16,469 nucleotides of DNA from JAUVKT01 sp964634565 (GCA_964634565.1 CAZWLP010000057.1:1-16469); one strand, 5' to 3'; shown: positions 8,078 to 15,677, counted from the stretch's first letter. The notes: generated by a model from the letters alone, not told the origin. Translations and numbers: made by a program.

Positions 8078-9118
8078 ATGCAGTTATTTAGATTTACAAA
8101 TCCTGAGTTTCTTTATTTGCTGATATTAGCACCTCTGATACTGGCAATGCATATTATTTTTCTGATCAGAAGGAAAAAAGTACTTAACCATGCCGGTGAT
8201 ACGGAGTTGATAAAAGGACTTATGCCGGAGTATTCACGCCTTAGAACCAATATAAAATTTTATATTTTATTATTTGTATTTGTTCTGGGATCTGTTTTGC
8301 TTGCCAGGCCGCAGTTTGGAAGTAAGATTGAAGAATTAAAGCGTGAGGGTGTTGAAATAATTATTGCTCTCGACGTAAGTAACTCCATGCTTGCAGAAGA
8401 TATTCAACCTAACCGGCTGGAAAGAGCAAAACAATCAATATCGCGCCTGGTGGATCGACTTGAAGATGATAAAATAGGGCTAATAGTTTTCGCAGGTGAT
8501 GCCTATACTCAAATACCTGTTACTACCGATTATGTATCGGCAAAGATGTTCCTTTCGGGGATTAACCCCGGGATAGTCCCAAAACAGGGTACCTCGATTA
8601 CTTCAGCACTTAACCTTGGTGCAAGTTCATTTAGTCCTCAAATGGATGAAAGCAAGGCGCTTATTATTATAACAGATGGTGAGAATCACGAAGATGATCC
8701 AATTAAGGCGGCGCGTATGGCTAAAGAGAAAGGCATTGTCGTTCATACAATCGGTATAGGGTCGACAGCCGGTGTTCCTGTTCCCGTTTATGGGTCAAGA
8801 TCAAAGGAGTATCTAAAGGATCATGAGGGAAATACAGTAATCTCAAAACTGGATGAAAAAACACTTAAAGAAATTGCTTTCGAAACAGGTGGTAAATACG
8901 TCAGGGCCACAAATTCCAGTCTTGGACTTAATACTATATTTGATGAGATCAGTAATATGAAGAAGCAGGAAATGGAAGGTGCAGTTTTTTCTGAATATAA
9001 TGATCAATTTCAGGTAATAGCTCTGATTATGCTTTTTGCCCTTATTGTTGATTTTATGATAATGGAGAGAAAGAACAGGAAGCTGAGTAAGATTAATTTA
9101 TTTGAGTTTAAAATTTAG
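8078..9118 (+). CDS. batB: BatB, membrane-anchored vWA protein
   Basis: Same plan as BatA in 346 residues: hydrophobic segments at 11-30 and 60-76, LARPQFG, vWA domain from about 92 to 295, and a C-terminal transmembrane helix at 310-328. The MIDAS residues D99-V-S-N-S103, T172 (KQGTSI) and D200 (IITDG) are all present. The segment GITPG-like SGINPGIVPKQGTSI is typical of BatB and tells it from BatA. BatA and BatB probably arose by duplication and form a heteromeric membrane unit. Six bases separate its stop from the batC ATG, so translation is likely coupled. Confidence 0.95.
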   Translation: MQLFRFTNPEFLYLLILAPLILAMHIIFLIRRKKVLNHAGDTELIKGLMPEYSRLRTNIKFYILLFVFVLGSVLLARPQFGSKIEELKREGVEIIIALDVSNSMLAEDIQPNRLERAKQSISRLVDRLEDDKIGLIVFAGDAYTQIPVTTDYVSAKMFLSGINPGIVPKQGTSITSALNLGASSFSPQMDESKALIIITDGENHEDDPIKAARMAKEKGIVVHTIGIGSTAGVPVPVYGSRSKEYLKDHEGNTVISKLDEKTLKEIAFETGGKYVRATNSSLGLNTIFDEISNMKKQEMEGAVFSEYNDQFQVIALIMLFALIVDFMIMERKNRKLSKINLFEFKI

Positions 9119-9124
9119 AAATAT

Positions 9125-9856
9125 ATGAGATATACCTCCCTAATAATTATCATGCTGTTGATCAGTGCAGATATCTCTGCGCAGAAAGAGATAAAATATT
9201 CCAGGCAGGGTAATAAGGAATATAGTGTAAACAGCTTTGATGATGCTGAGCTTCTCTATCGAAGATCGTTTGATGAAAATCCTGCATATAGTGATGCAAT
9301 GTTCAATCTCGGTACTGCACTTTATAAACAGGAAAAATACCAGGACGCACAAAATAGTTTTGAGACACTTGCAAATAGCGAAATCGATCCTGTAAATAAA
9401 TCAGCCTCCTATTATAACCTTGGTAATACCCTGTTAAAGGATAATAAGCTTAAAGAAAGTATAGAGTCTTATAAGAATTCCCTCCGGCTCGATCCGGGTA
9501 ATATTAAAGCCAAGTATAATCTTGCTTATGCACAGGATCAGCTTAAAAAGCAGGAGCAACAACAACAACAGCAGGAACAGAACAATAATCAGGATAAGGA
9601 GCAGAATCAGGAGCAGGATCAGAATAAACAGGGAGAGAATAATCAGGATCAGCAAGATCAGCAGGACCAGCAAAATAAGCAGGACCAACAGAAAGATGAT
9701 AATCAACAAAATAATCAGCAACAGCAGGATAAGATGTCAAAACAGGATGCTGAAAGATTATTGCAGGCCCTGGCAGCAGACGAACAGGAAGTGCAGGAGA
9801 AAGTGAAAGAAGCAAAGGCCTCGGAAAGAAGGGTGAGAACATTGAAAAACTGGTAA
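9125..9856 (+). CDS. batC: BatC, periplasmic TPR protein with Q/N-rich linker
   Basis: The 243-residue protein starts with a signal peptide (1-20, ending ISAQ), followed by three TPR units (about 22-55, 57-90 and 94-128: NLGTALYKQEKYQDA, YYNLGNTLLKDNKLKESI and similar). A low-complexity Q/N/D/K linker fills 143-201, and a conserved-looking terminal segment DAERLLQALAADEQEVQEK ends in Trp. TPRs bind partner proteins, so BatC probably assembles the periplasmic side of the Bat complex. The linker is coded by CAG/CAA/GAT/AAT repeats that open long but meaningless frames on other strands. The gene ends one base before batD. Confidence 0.92.
   Translation: MRYTSLIIIMLLISADISAQKEIKYSRQGNKEYSVNSFDDAELLYRRSFDENPAYSDAMFNLGTALYKQEKYQDAQNSFETLANSEIDPVNKSASYYNLGNTLLKDNKLKESIESYKNSLRLDPGNIKAKYNLAYAQDQLKKQEQQQQQQEQNNNQDKEQNQEQDQNKQGENNQDQQDQQDQQNKQDQQKDDNQQNNQQQQDKMSKQDAERLLQALAADEQEVQEKVKEAKASERRVRTLKNW
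9551..9727 (+). repeat. CAG/CAA-rich low-complexity tract in batC
   Basis: This stretch encodes the Q/N/D linker of BatC (residues 143-201). It holds runs such as CAACAACAACAACAG and near-tandem units like GATCAGCA. Tracts of this kind can change length by slippage or recombination in steps of three or more bases, and would then alter linker length without breaking the frame. Confidence 0.75.
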
Positions 9857-9857
9857 T

Positions 9858-11681
9858 ATGAAAAGAATTGCAATAATATCACTTCTCTTAATTGTCAACT
9901 TAATGTTGTCTGGCCAGGATATTGTTGTGACAGCAGAGGCTCCCTCCGTGGTTAGTGTGGGTGAGCAATTCAGGGTAACATATACAGTAAACTCGAGGGG
10001 AGGAAACCTGGTAGCACCAGAGTTTACTGATTTATATAAGCTGATGGGGCCCCAGACATCATTTAGCCAGAGTACATCGATAGTAAACGGTAAAGTGAGT
10101 CAGGAGATAAAAAATTCATTTACATATTACCTGCAGGCCACAAAGGAGGGCAGGTTTACTATCGAACCGGCTGTTTATCAGGAGAAAAAGAAAGAGTATA
10201 AATCAAGACCAATTACCGTAGAAGTAATTGCTGGTGATATACCTGAAAAGTCTGAAAATGGGGTAAATCAGGAGGCAGATCAAAATAACGTCACTTCTGC
10301 TCAGAATAATAGAATAAGTGGTTCGGATCTTTATGTTCGGCTCCTGGTTAACAGGTCTAAAGTAACAATGGGTGAATATATTGTTGCTACCTTAAAAATA
10401 TATTCAAGGGTAAATATAAGTGGTTTACAGGAAGTAAATTACCCGGATTTTAATGGCTTCCTGAAAACCGACCTTGAAACAACTCCGCTAAGATCTCTTG
10501 AGAGAGAAAATGTAAATGGGCAAATTTATAATACAGGAGTTTTGCAGCGTTTTCTGATCTATCCTCAGAAATCTGGCAAGTTGAGAATTGAGCCATCAAC
10601 GCTTACAGTGCTTTTACAGGAACGTACAAAATCAAACGATCCGTTTTTTGGAGATTTCTTCTCATCATTTAATACAGTACCAAAAGTTATAGCTACAATG
10701 CCTGTTGATATTGAAGTCTCTCCACTTCCTGCGGGAGGACCCGATTCGTTCCAGGGAACAGTTGGATCAATATCGCTAAGTGCAGATATTAGTGCAGATA
10801 CCATATCTGTAAATGAAGCACTTACACTTAAAGTAAAGATTTCCGGAGAGGGCAATCTGCAGCTTTCAATGCCACCAAAATTTATACTTTCGCCTGATCT
10901 TGAGATCTATGATCCCAAGATTGAATCCAGGCTAGATTATAGTGCGAATGGGACAGAGGGAAGCCGGACTTTTGAATATGTCCTGATTCCCAGACATCAT
11001 GGTTTATTTGAAATTCCTCCGATTAAATATTCTTATTACGATCCGGCTGCGGGGAAGTATAAAACTTTAGAAACCAAAGCCAAAAGCTTTTATGTAAAAA
11101 AGGGTGCTGAAACGGGTGATGAGACCCAGGTGTTTGGTTCAGTAAATAAAGAAAGCATAACATATCTGGGAAGAGATATCAGGTATATTCATTCAGACAG
11201 CGATAGTCTGAAGAAGCAGAACCTGATTATTATATCAAGATCATCTTTTGTAATAATGTACCTCTCGGCTCTTTTACTATTTGTAATAATTGTAATATGG
11301 AGAAGAGAACATTTGAAAAGAAATTCAGATCTGGTAAAGGTAAGGAACAGGAAAGCAGCAAAAGTCGCATCTTCAAGACTTAAAACAGCAGGGAAATTCC
11401 TGAAAGAAAATAAAGATGAAGAGTTTTACTCTGAGTTATTGAAAGCTATGTGGGGATATATTAGTGATAAACTGAGTATTCCTCCATCCGATCTTAATAT
11501 TCATGATGCAAGCGGAATATTATCTGGTAAAGGAATTGATGGCCGGTCGATAGATAAACTTACCAGGATCATCGAGTCGTGCGAGTATTCAAGGTATTCG
11601 CCTACAGGGTCAGACCAGGATAAGATGGATATCTACAGATCTGCAGAAGAAGTTATCAAAGCAATAGAAAATGAAATCTAA
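9858..11681 (+). CDS. batD: BatD, oxygen-tolerance membrane protein
   Basis: The 607-residue protein has a signal peptide (1-19, ending LSGQ), three beta-sandwich regions in the periplasm (about 22-125, 155-290 and 300-415), one transmembrane helix (about 463-481) and a basic-then-helical cytoplasmic domain (485-607). The first domain (IVVTAEAPSVVSVGEQFRV) is the typical BatD opening. The cytoplasmic tail (FYSELLKAMWGYISDKLSI, 523-541) parallels FYSELTDILRTYIDRRYNI in the upstream BatD-like protein. Length is within the family range. It overlaps batE by 11 bases, suggesting coupled translation. Confidence 0.94.
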   Translation: MKRIAIISLLLIVNLMLSGQDIVVTAEAPSVVSVGEQFRVTYTVNSRGGNLVAPEFTDLYKLMGPQTSFSQSTSIVNGKVSQEIKNSFTYYLQATKEGRFTIEPAVYQEKKKEYKSRPITVEVIAGDIPEKSENGVNQEADQNNVTSAQNNRISGSDLYVRLLVNRSKVTMGEYIVATLKIYSRVNISGLQEVNYPDFNGFLKTDLETTPLRSLERENVNGQIYNTGVLQRFLIYPQKSGKLRIEPSTLTVLLQERTKSNDPFFGDFFSSFNTVPKVIATMPVDIEVSPLPAGGPDSFQGTVGSISLSADISADTISVNEALTLKVKISGEGNLQLSMPPKFILSPDLEIYDPKIESRLDYSANGTEGSRTFEYVLIPRHHGLFEIPPIKYSYYDPAAGKYKTLETKAKSFYVKKGAETGDETQVFGSVNKESITYLGRDIRYIHSDSDSLKKQNLIIISRSSFVIMYLSALLLFVIIVIWRREHLKRNSDLVKVRNRKAAKVASSRLKTAGKFLKENKDEEFYSELLKAMWGYISDKLSIPPSDLNIHDASGILSGKGIDGRSIDKLTRIIESCEYSRYSPTGSDQDKMDIYRSAEEVIKAIENEI

Positions 11682-12450
11682 AATCATATTCAGGTTAATA
11701 GTATTTATTCTGATATCAGGCGGTACGGCTTTGCATTTGCAGGGTTCGCCCCAGGATCCAGGAGTTACATTTGATAAGGGTGTAAGTCTTTATTCTGATG
11801 GAGATTATAATGGAGCTATTGAAGAGTGGGAGAAACTGGTATATTCCGGTTATATCTCTTACGATTTATATTACAACCTGGGCAATGCAAACTTTAAGGA
11901 TGGTAGTATGCCTGGTGCTATTTTATACTACGAGAAAGCTCTATTACTAAGACCCTTCAACGAAGATGTAAAATATAATCTTGAAATAGCGAGGAGCTAT
12001 ATTACTGACTCTTTTGAATCGCTGCCAGAGCTGTTTCTGGTAAGATGGTATAAAATGATGTCATTGATATTTCATTCCAATACCTGGGCAATAATAAGTC
12101 TTGTAGCTTTTGTTGCATCTCTTGCATTTATTCTTTTATACCTGTTTTCTGTCCGTATTGGTATTAAGAAGATAAGTTTTCTTACAGGTTTATTAATGCT
12201 TATTATTTCTTTATCTGCAATTTCTCTTTCATACCAGAATAGTGTTTTAACCAGGAAAAAGCAAAATGCAATAATATTTGCACCGGCAGTAACAGGTAAA
12301 AGCTCACCCGATGAGAGTGGTAAGGATCTGTTTCTTATTCATGAAGGTACAAAGGTAAGAATTGAAGACGAACTGGGAGGATGGTATGAAGTAAGGCTGT
12401 CGGATGGAAATGTGGGATGGATTCCCGGTGAGTCTCTTACAAAAGTTTAG
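11671..12450 (+). CDS. batE: BatE, TPR and SH3b membrane protein
   Basis: The 259-residue protein has an N-terminal signal or anchor (6-24), a TPR region (31-105, FDKGVSLYSDGDYNGAI and YYNLGNANFKDGSMPGAILYYEKAL), two transmembrane helices (138-161 and 168-188) and a C-terminal bacterial SH3 domain (about 200-259, ending GGWYEVRLSDGNVGWIPGESL). SH3b domains often bind peptidoglycan or peptides, which would tether the Bat complex to the wall. The helices form a hairpin, so the TPR and the SH3b should lie on the same, periplasmic, side. The ATG at 11671 lies inside the batD end. Confidence 0.93.
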   Translation: MKSKIIFRLIVFILISGGTALHLQGSPQDPGVTFDKGVSLYSDGDYNGAIEEWEKLVYSGYISYDLYYNLGNANFKDGSMPGAILYYEKALLLRPFNEDVKYNLEIARSYITDSFESLPELFLVRWYKMMSLIFHSNTWAIISLVAFVASLAFILLYLFSVRIGIKKISFLTGLLMLIISLSAISLSYQNSVLTRKKQNAIIFAPAVTGKSSPDESGKDLFLIHEGTKVRIEDELGGWYEVRLSDGNVGWIPGESLTKV

Positions 12451-12511
12451 TACGAAGCAACTTTTTGAGCTTTCTTGCAGTCATAAATTTATTGAACCAA
12501 TAATATGTAAA

Positions 12512-12916
12512 ATGATGAAGAAGATTACTATCCTGATAACTCTGATTCTTGCCATGGCAGGATGTTCAAAAGAAAAAATTACCCCCGAAGGTCCGACTGA
12601 TGTAAGGATAAGGAATCTTAGTGATGTTGAATTTACTAATGTTATTGTAGAAACCGGCAAGGGTGAATACAATTATGGGACTATTGCGTCCAGATCAGAT
12701 TCTGAGTACCACAGGTTTGAGATATCATATAATAATATTGAAGTAACAGCCACTATTGATGGTATGGTTTATACAAATGGTGAGCAGGATCATACCTTCG
12801 ACGTTTATATAGGTCCGGATAAAGTAAGCTACGAAGTATATCCTGAATCTATTGGTTCGGGTGTCCTTATTGTAGAAGTTGTTTACCCCTATGATGGGCC
12901 TATAACAGATTTGTAA
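12512..12916 (+). CDS. Small lipoprotein of unknown function, end of Bat operon
   Basis: I do not recognise this 134-residue protein. It has a lipoprotein signal: MMKK, a hydrophobic core and lipobox M-A-G-C, with Cys19 as the modified residue. About 115 residues follow with alternating hydrophobic strands (VRIRNLSDVEFTNVIVETG and similar), which suggest a small beta-sandwich. The stretch NLSDVEFTNVIVETG...YGTIASRSDSEYHRF recalls domains that describe soft-tissue-like or carrier beta folds, but I cannot name a family. No acidic export signal follows the Cys (SKEK), so location at inner or outer membrane is open. Start: two adjacent ATGs at 12512 and 12515; the frame is open back to 12404, but that longer version would bury the lipoprotein signal. 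It lies 61 bases after batE and before the operon terminator. Confidence 0.8.
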   Translation: MMKKITILITLILAMAGCSKEKITPEGPTDVRIRNLSDVEFTNVIVETGKGEYNYGTIASRSDSEYHRFEISYNNIEVTATIDGMVYTNGEQDHTFDVYIGPDKVSYEVYPESIGSGVLIVEVVYPYDGPITDL

Positions 12917-12921
12917 TCTTT

Positions 12922-12950
12922 TTTTCGTTGAACCTTTTTTCTTTTCGTTG
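12922..12950 (+). repeat. Direct repeat TTTTCGTTG
   Basis: TTTTCGTTG occurs at 12922-12930 and 12942-12950, exactly 20 bases apart, just after the lipoprotein stop codon. Two helical turns separate the copies. It may be a protein-binding site or part of a processed 3' RNA. Confidence 0.4.
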
Positions 12951-12955
12951 GTTAT

Positions 12956-13013
12956 ATAACTGACTAATAGATATTCTATCCATTATTAGTTATCCAAAAA
13001 TTAGGTTTTTTGG
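12956..13013 (+). ncRNA. Structured 3' region, possible small RNA
   Basis: Two hairpins can form in a row. The first pairs ATAACT (12956-12961), TAAT and GATA around a TTC loop with TATC, ATTA and AGTTAT (12988-12993), with an A·C mismatch and a GAC/TT internal loop. The second pairs CCAAAAA (12994-13000) with TTTTTTGG (13006-13013) around TTAGG. A G/T-rich single strand and a strong terminator follow. This could be the operon's 3' untranslated region or a small RNA released from it; no known RNA family is recognised. Confidence 0.3.
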
Positions 13014-13031
13014 TTAGGTTGGTTGGTTTTT

Positions 13032-13061
13032 GTCCCGGCAGAGGTGCCGGGACTTTTTCTT
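13032..13061 (+). terminator. Rho-independent terminator of the Bat operon
   Basis: A perfect 9-bp GC-rich stem GTCCCGGCA/TGCCGGGAC with a GAGG loop is followed by TTTTTCTTT. This is the strongest terminator in the window and the only one I see in the plus direction between moxR and the PLP enzyme, so it marks the end of the ten-gene operon, 115 bases after the last stop codon. Confidence 0.92.
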
Positions 13062-13106
13062 TCAGCGATTAAAAAAGTTCCTTTAATTTTATTACTTTCA
13101 ACCGAG

Positions 13107-13134
13107 CTGGCGGGCAGATTATTTTACCCCGCAG
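13107..13134 (+). promoter_or_regulatory. GC-rich dyad in the leader of the PLP enzyme gene
   Basis: CTGGCGGG (13107-13114) can pair with CCCCGCAG (13127-13134) across a 12-base AT loop with a one-base bulge. It stands out in a very AT-rich leader, 41 bases before the ATG. It could be an operator or a small translation-control hairpin. No T run follows, so it is not a terminator, and it does not match a riboswitch I know. Confidence 0.3.
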
Positions 13135-13174
13135 AGTCTTTATATTGAATACTTTAATACATAAATTCATAATT

Positions 13175-14347
13175 ATGAAAAAGCAAAGTCCGAATAGTTC
13201 AAGAGTTCCGGTTTATCGTGATGCAGGATTTGAGTTATATGATGCTGATACTATGAGGCAGGTATTTGAAAATGAAAATGAGGTGCCGGCAGATCCGGAT
13301 TTATTTATATATAGCCGTTACAGAAACCCTACGGTATTAGCTGCCGAAAAGAAAATCATGAAACTTGAAGAGTGTGACTGGGCCCTGCTTACACAATCCG
13401 GAATGTCTGCAATTGATGTTGCTTTATCAATATTTCAGCGGGGAGATAAAAGCGGCTCATGGTTATTCTTTACAGAAATATACGGTGGAACAAACTCCTA
13501 TATTGATAAAGTTTTGATTAAAGGAAGAGGACTGAATATTCTACGCTTTGAACCTGCTGACGAAAAGTATGATATGCCTGGTTTCGAAAAAATTCTTAGG
13601 GAGGAAAGCCCTGAACTGGTATACTGCGAGCTTATCTCAAACCCGCTTCTTATTGTTGCAGATATAGAGAAGATCATAGAACTGTCTCATTCTTATGGAG
13701 CAAAGGTTATTATCGACAATACATTTGCAACACCCTATCTTATAAATCCACTTAAGCTGGGAGCAGACCTTGTGATACATAGTGCTACAAAATATCTGGG
13801 TGGACACGGTAATATTACTGCGGGAGTAATATGCGGAAATGATGAAGAGCTAAGAAAAGAAGCTACTAACTACAGGAAGTTTATTGGTCATATGTTGTCG
13901 GCCGACGATGCTTACAGACTTACGACTCAGATGGAGTCTTTTGCCTTGAGAGTTGGTCAGCAATTTTATAACAGCATTAAGCTTGCATCCCTGCTTGAAG
14001 ATTCGGATATGGTAGAAAGAGTCTGGTTTCCAGGTCTTAAATCTCACCCGACAAATAAGATTGCCGAAGATCTATTTTCAGAAAAAGGATACGGAGCTAT
14101 TATTACATTTGATCTTGCCGGTAATAGCAAGGATAGTAAGAGAGAAAAGCGTGATGCTTTTATCAGAAACCTGAGTGGCAAAATAATGCTTATTCCAACT
14201 CTGGGAGATTCTCACACTATTATTATGCCTGTTGAACCGGTATGGGGATATAAGTACCCTGAGCCTGGAATGATCAGGATATCAGTTGGTTTTGAAGAAA
14301 CAGATCATCTTACAGAGCTTATCAGTAAGGCCCTGGAAGCTATATAG
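13175..14347 (+). CDS. Transsulfuration-family PLP enzyme, atypical
   Basis: This 390-residue protein belongs to the Cys/Met metabolism PLP family (cystathionine gamma-synthase, cystathionine lyases, methionine gamma-lyase, O-acetylhomoserine sulfhydrylase). Seen are the cofactor-phosphate YSRYRNPT segment (46-53), TQSGMSAI, the Y103-G-G substrate/PLP loop, D181 in IIDNTFATPYL, and the lysine motif HSATKYLGGHGNITAG with K206. R368 in MIRISVGFE should bind the substrate carboxylate. Gly follows Tyr103-Gly where methionine gamma-lyase has Cys, which favours a synthase-like active site. The family's conserved SLGG-ESL-HPA-TH block is replaced here by TLGDSHTIIMPVEPVWG (342-358), so the substrate may differ. 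The ATG at 13175 is preferred over an upstream TTG at 13145. It is transcribed apart from the Bat operon, and its stop lies 4 bases from a convergent gene. Confidence 0.88.
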   Translation: MKKQSPNSSRVPVYRDAGFELYDADTMRQVFENENEVPADPDLFIYSRYRNPTVLAAEKKIMKLEECDWALLTQSGMSAIDVALSIFQRGDKSGSWLFFTEIYGGTNSYIDKVLIKGRGLNILRFEPADEKYDMPGFEKILREESPELVYCELISNPLLIVADIEKIIELSHSYGAKVIIDNTFATPYLINPLKLGADLVIHSATKYLGGHGNITAGVICGNDEELRKEATNYRKFIGHMLSADDAYRLTTQMESFALRVGQQFYNSIKLASLLEDSDMVERVWFPGLKSHPTNKIAEDLFSEKGYGAIITFDLAGNSKDSKREKRDAFIRNLSGKIMLIPTLGDSHTIIMPVEPVWGYKYPEPGMIRISVGFEETDHLTELISKALEAI

Positions 14348-14351
14348 TAAG

Positions 14352-14993
14352 TTATTCTATTATTTCTATATTTCCCGGATCCCATTTATTTTTTGGACTT
14401 TCGGATCCTTTTGCATAGCCTATCGGGATAATGTTCAGGGGAATATGCTTGTCGGGTATTTTAATATGACTTCTTACAATATTTATTCTGCTTTTATAGG
14501 GAAAAACAGCTGTCCAGCATGCTCCGAGGCCAAGCGATTCAGCTGTTAGCAGTATATTTTCTGACGCAGCAGAACAATCCATAAGCCAATAGTCTTTGTA
14601 AGATGTAGTATCTGCTTTAGATATATCTCCACATACTATTATTGCTGAATAAACATCTTTAAGCATAGCAGCTGTTGGTAATTCTTCACCCAGCTTATTA
14701 AGTACAGATCTATCTTTTATTACATAGAAGAACCATGGCTGAAGATTTTTTCCGCTGGGAGCAGCCATTCCGGCCCTTAATAACTTGCCCAGGTCTTCAT
14801 CACTAACGGGTTTATCAATATATTTTCTTACACTTTTTCTTGAATGAATTACCTCTGATACGGCCATTGTCTTTATATCTTTACTTAGAATAAGTTCACT
14901 ATCTTCTTTATTCGTTTTATCCATATTACAGCTAATTAAAATTAGTGGGATAAGCAAAATAAAAGAAACTATCGATGCTTTAATCAGTCTCAT
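14352..14993 (-). CDS. Nitroreductase-family protein with lipoprotein signal
   Basis: Residues 44-213 are a nitroreductase (FMN-dependent NAD(P)H oxidoreductase) domain: IHSRKSVRKY (49-58) for FMN phosphate, the LLRAGMAAPSGKNLQPW segment (71-87), and WLMDCSAASENILLTAESLGLGACW (136-160), followed by IIPIGYAKG. In front is a lipoprotein-like leader: MRLIK, a hydrophobic core and L-I-S-C with Cys22. So it appears to be an FMN enzyme anchored outside the cytoplasm. An in-frame ATG at 14867 (Met43) would instead give an ordinary cytoplasmic enzyme of 171 residues. The substrate cannot be told from sequence. It lies 18 bases after ung and is probably the last gene of the receiver-ung operon. No terminator is seen after it. 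Confidence 0.87.
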   Translation of the reverse strand: MRLIKASIVSFILLIPLILISCNMDKTNKEDSELILSKDIKTMAVSEVIHSRKSVRKYIDKPVSDEDLGKLLRAGMAAPSGKNLQPWFFYVIKDRSVLNKLGEELPTAAMLKDVYSAIIVCGDISKADTTSYKDYWLMDCSAASENILLTAESLGLGACWTAVFPYKSRINIVRSHIKIPDKHIPLNIIPIGYAKGSESPKNKWDPGNIEIIE

Positions 14994-15011
14994 ATTTAAA
15001 CAGCTCTATTG

Positions 15012-15677
15012 TTAACTCCAGTCAATTGCATTCTGTCCTGAAAATATCAGGTATTCGTTACACTCAGTAAAATGCTTATTGCCAAAAAAACCTCTGTGCG
15101 CAGACAGGGGAGAGGGATGTACAGATTCAAGCACACAATGCCTTTCCCTGTCAATATTAGCGCCCTTTTTCTGAGCATAGGCACCCCAAAGAAAGAAAAC
15201 CAGGTTGCTTTTTCTGTCAGATAATGTTTTTATAACCTTATCGGTAAATTTCTCCCAGCCCTTTCCCTGATGTGATCCGGCAGAATGAGCTCTTACAGTA
15301 AGAGTTGCGTTTAATAATAACACCCCCTGCTTTGCCCAGCGCTCCAGGTTGCCGCTTGTCGGGTAATCAATATCAAGATCATTTTTTATTTCCTTAAATA
15401 TATTAACCAGGCTTGGTGGAAACTTAACTTCATCATTTACAGAGAAACAAAGTCCATTTGCCTGTCCCGGACCATGATATGGATCCTGGCCGATTATTAC
15501 AACCCTTACATTATCGAACGGGCAGTTATTAAAAGCATTAAATATTTGCCTGCCAGGTGGAAATACCTGATTGTTTTTATATTCATCTTTTACAAAATCT
15601 ATAAGATCAGTAAAATATGGCTTTTTAAATTCTTCATTAAGGATGTTTCTCCAGGACTTTTCTATATCAACTTTCAT
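15012..15677 (-). CDS. ung: Uracil-DNA glycosylase, family 1
   Basis: Ung removes uracil from DNA, opening base-excision repair. The 221-residue protein carries both catalytic motifs: GQDPYHGPGQANGLCFSV (63-80, with D65 activating water) and HPSPLSAHRGFFG (187-199, with H187). LLLNATLTVRAHSAGSHQGKGW (120-141) holds N123 for uracil recognition and the DNA-binding part. Length is normal for the family. Its ATG overlaps the TGA of the receiver gene by four bases (ATGA on the minus strand), so translation of the two is probably coupled. Confidence 0.97.
   Translation of the reverse strand: MKVDIEKSWRNILNEEFKKPYFTDLIDFVKDEYKNNQVFPPGRQIFNAFNNCPFDNVRVVIIGQDPYHGPGQANGLCFSVNDEVKFPPSLVNIFKEIKNDLDIDYPTSGNLERWAKQGVLLLNATLTVRAHSAGSHQGKGWEKFTDKVIKTLSDRKSNLVFFLWGAYAQKKGANIDRERHCVLESVHPSPLSAHRGFFGNKHFTECNEYLIFSGQNAIDWS

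Noticed and set aside
9570..9735. CRISPR-like or tandem repeat array
   Set aside because: Units are irregular, in frame, and encode a low-complexity protein linker; there are no spacers or cas genes.
9434..9842. Long open frames on other frames and strands of batC, including a leucine-rich minus-strand one
   Set aside because: They arise from the CAG/CAA/GAT repeats of the Q/N linker, which give Leu/Ile or Arg/Ser runs in other frames. They have no sensible start context or protein features.
12404..12511. Upstream extension of the lipoprotein gene starting inside batE
   Set aside because: It would put 36 extra residues before a good lipoprotein signal peptide. The ATGs at 12512 and 12515 fit far better.
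13145..13174. TTG start giving ten more residues to the PLP enzyme
   Set aside because: The ATG at 13175 is followed directly by a normal family N-terminus; TTG starts are rare and no ribosome site supports it.
13054..13174. SAM or other sulfur riboswitch before the PLP enzyme
   Set aside because: The leader is only about 110 bases, has one small hairpin and none of the conserved cores I know for SAM-I, SAM-II or cobalamin riboswitches.
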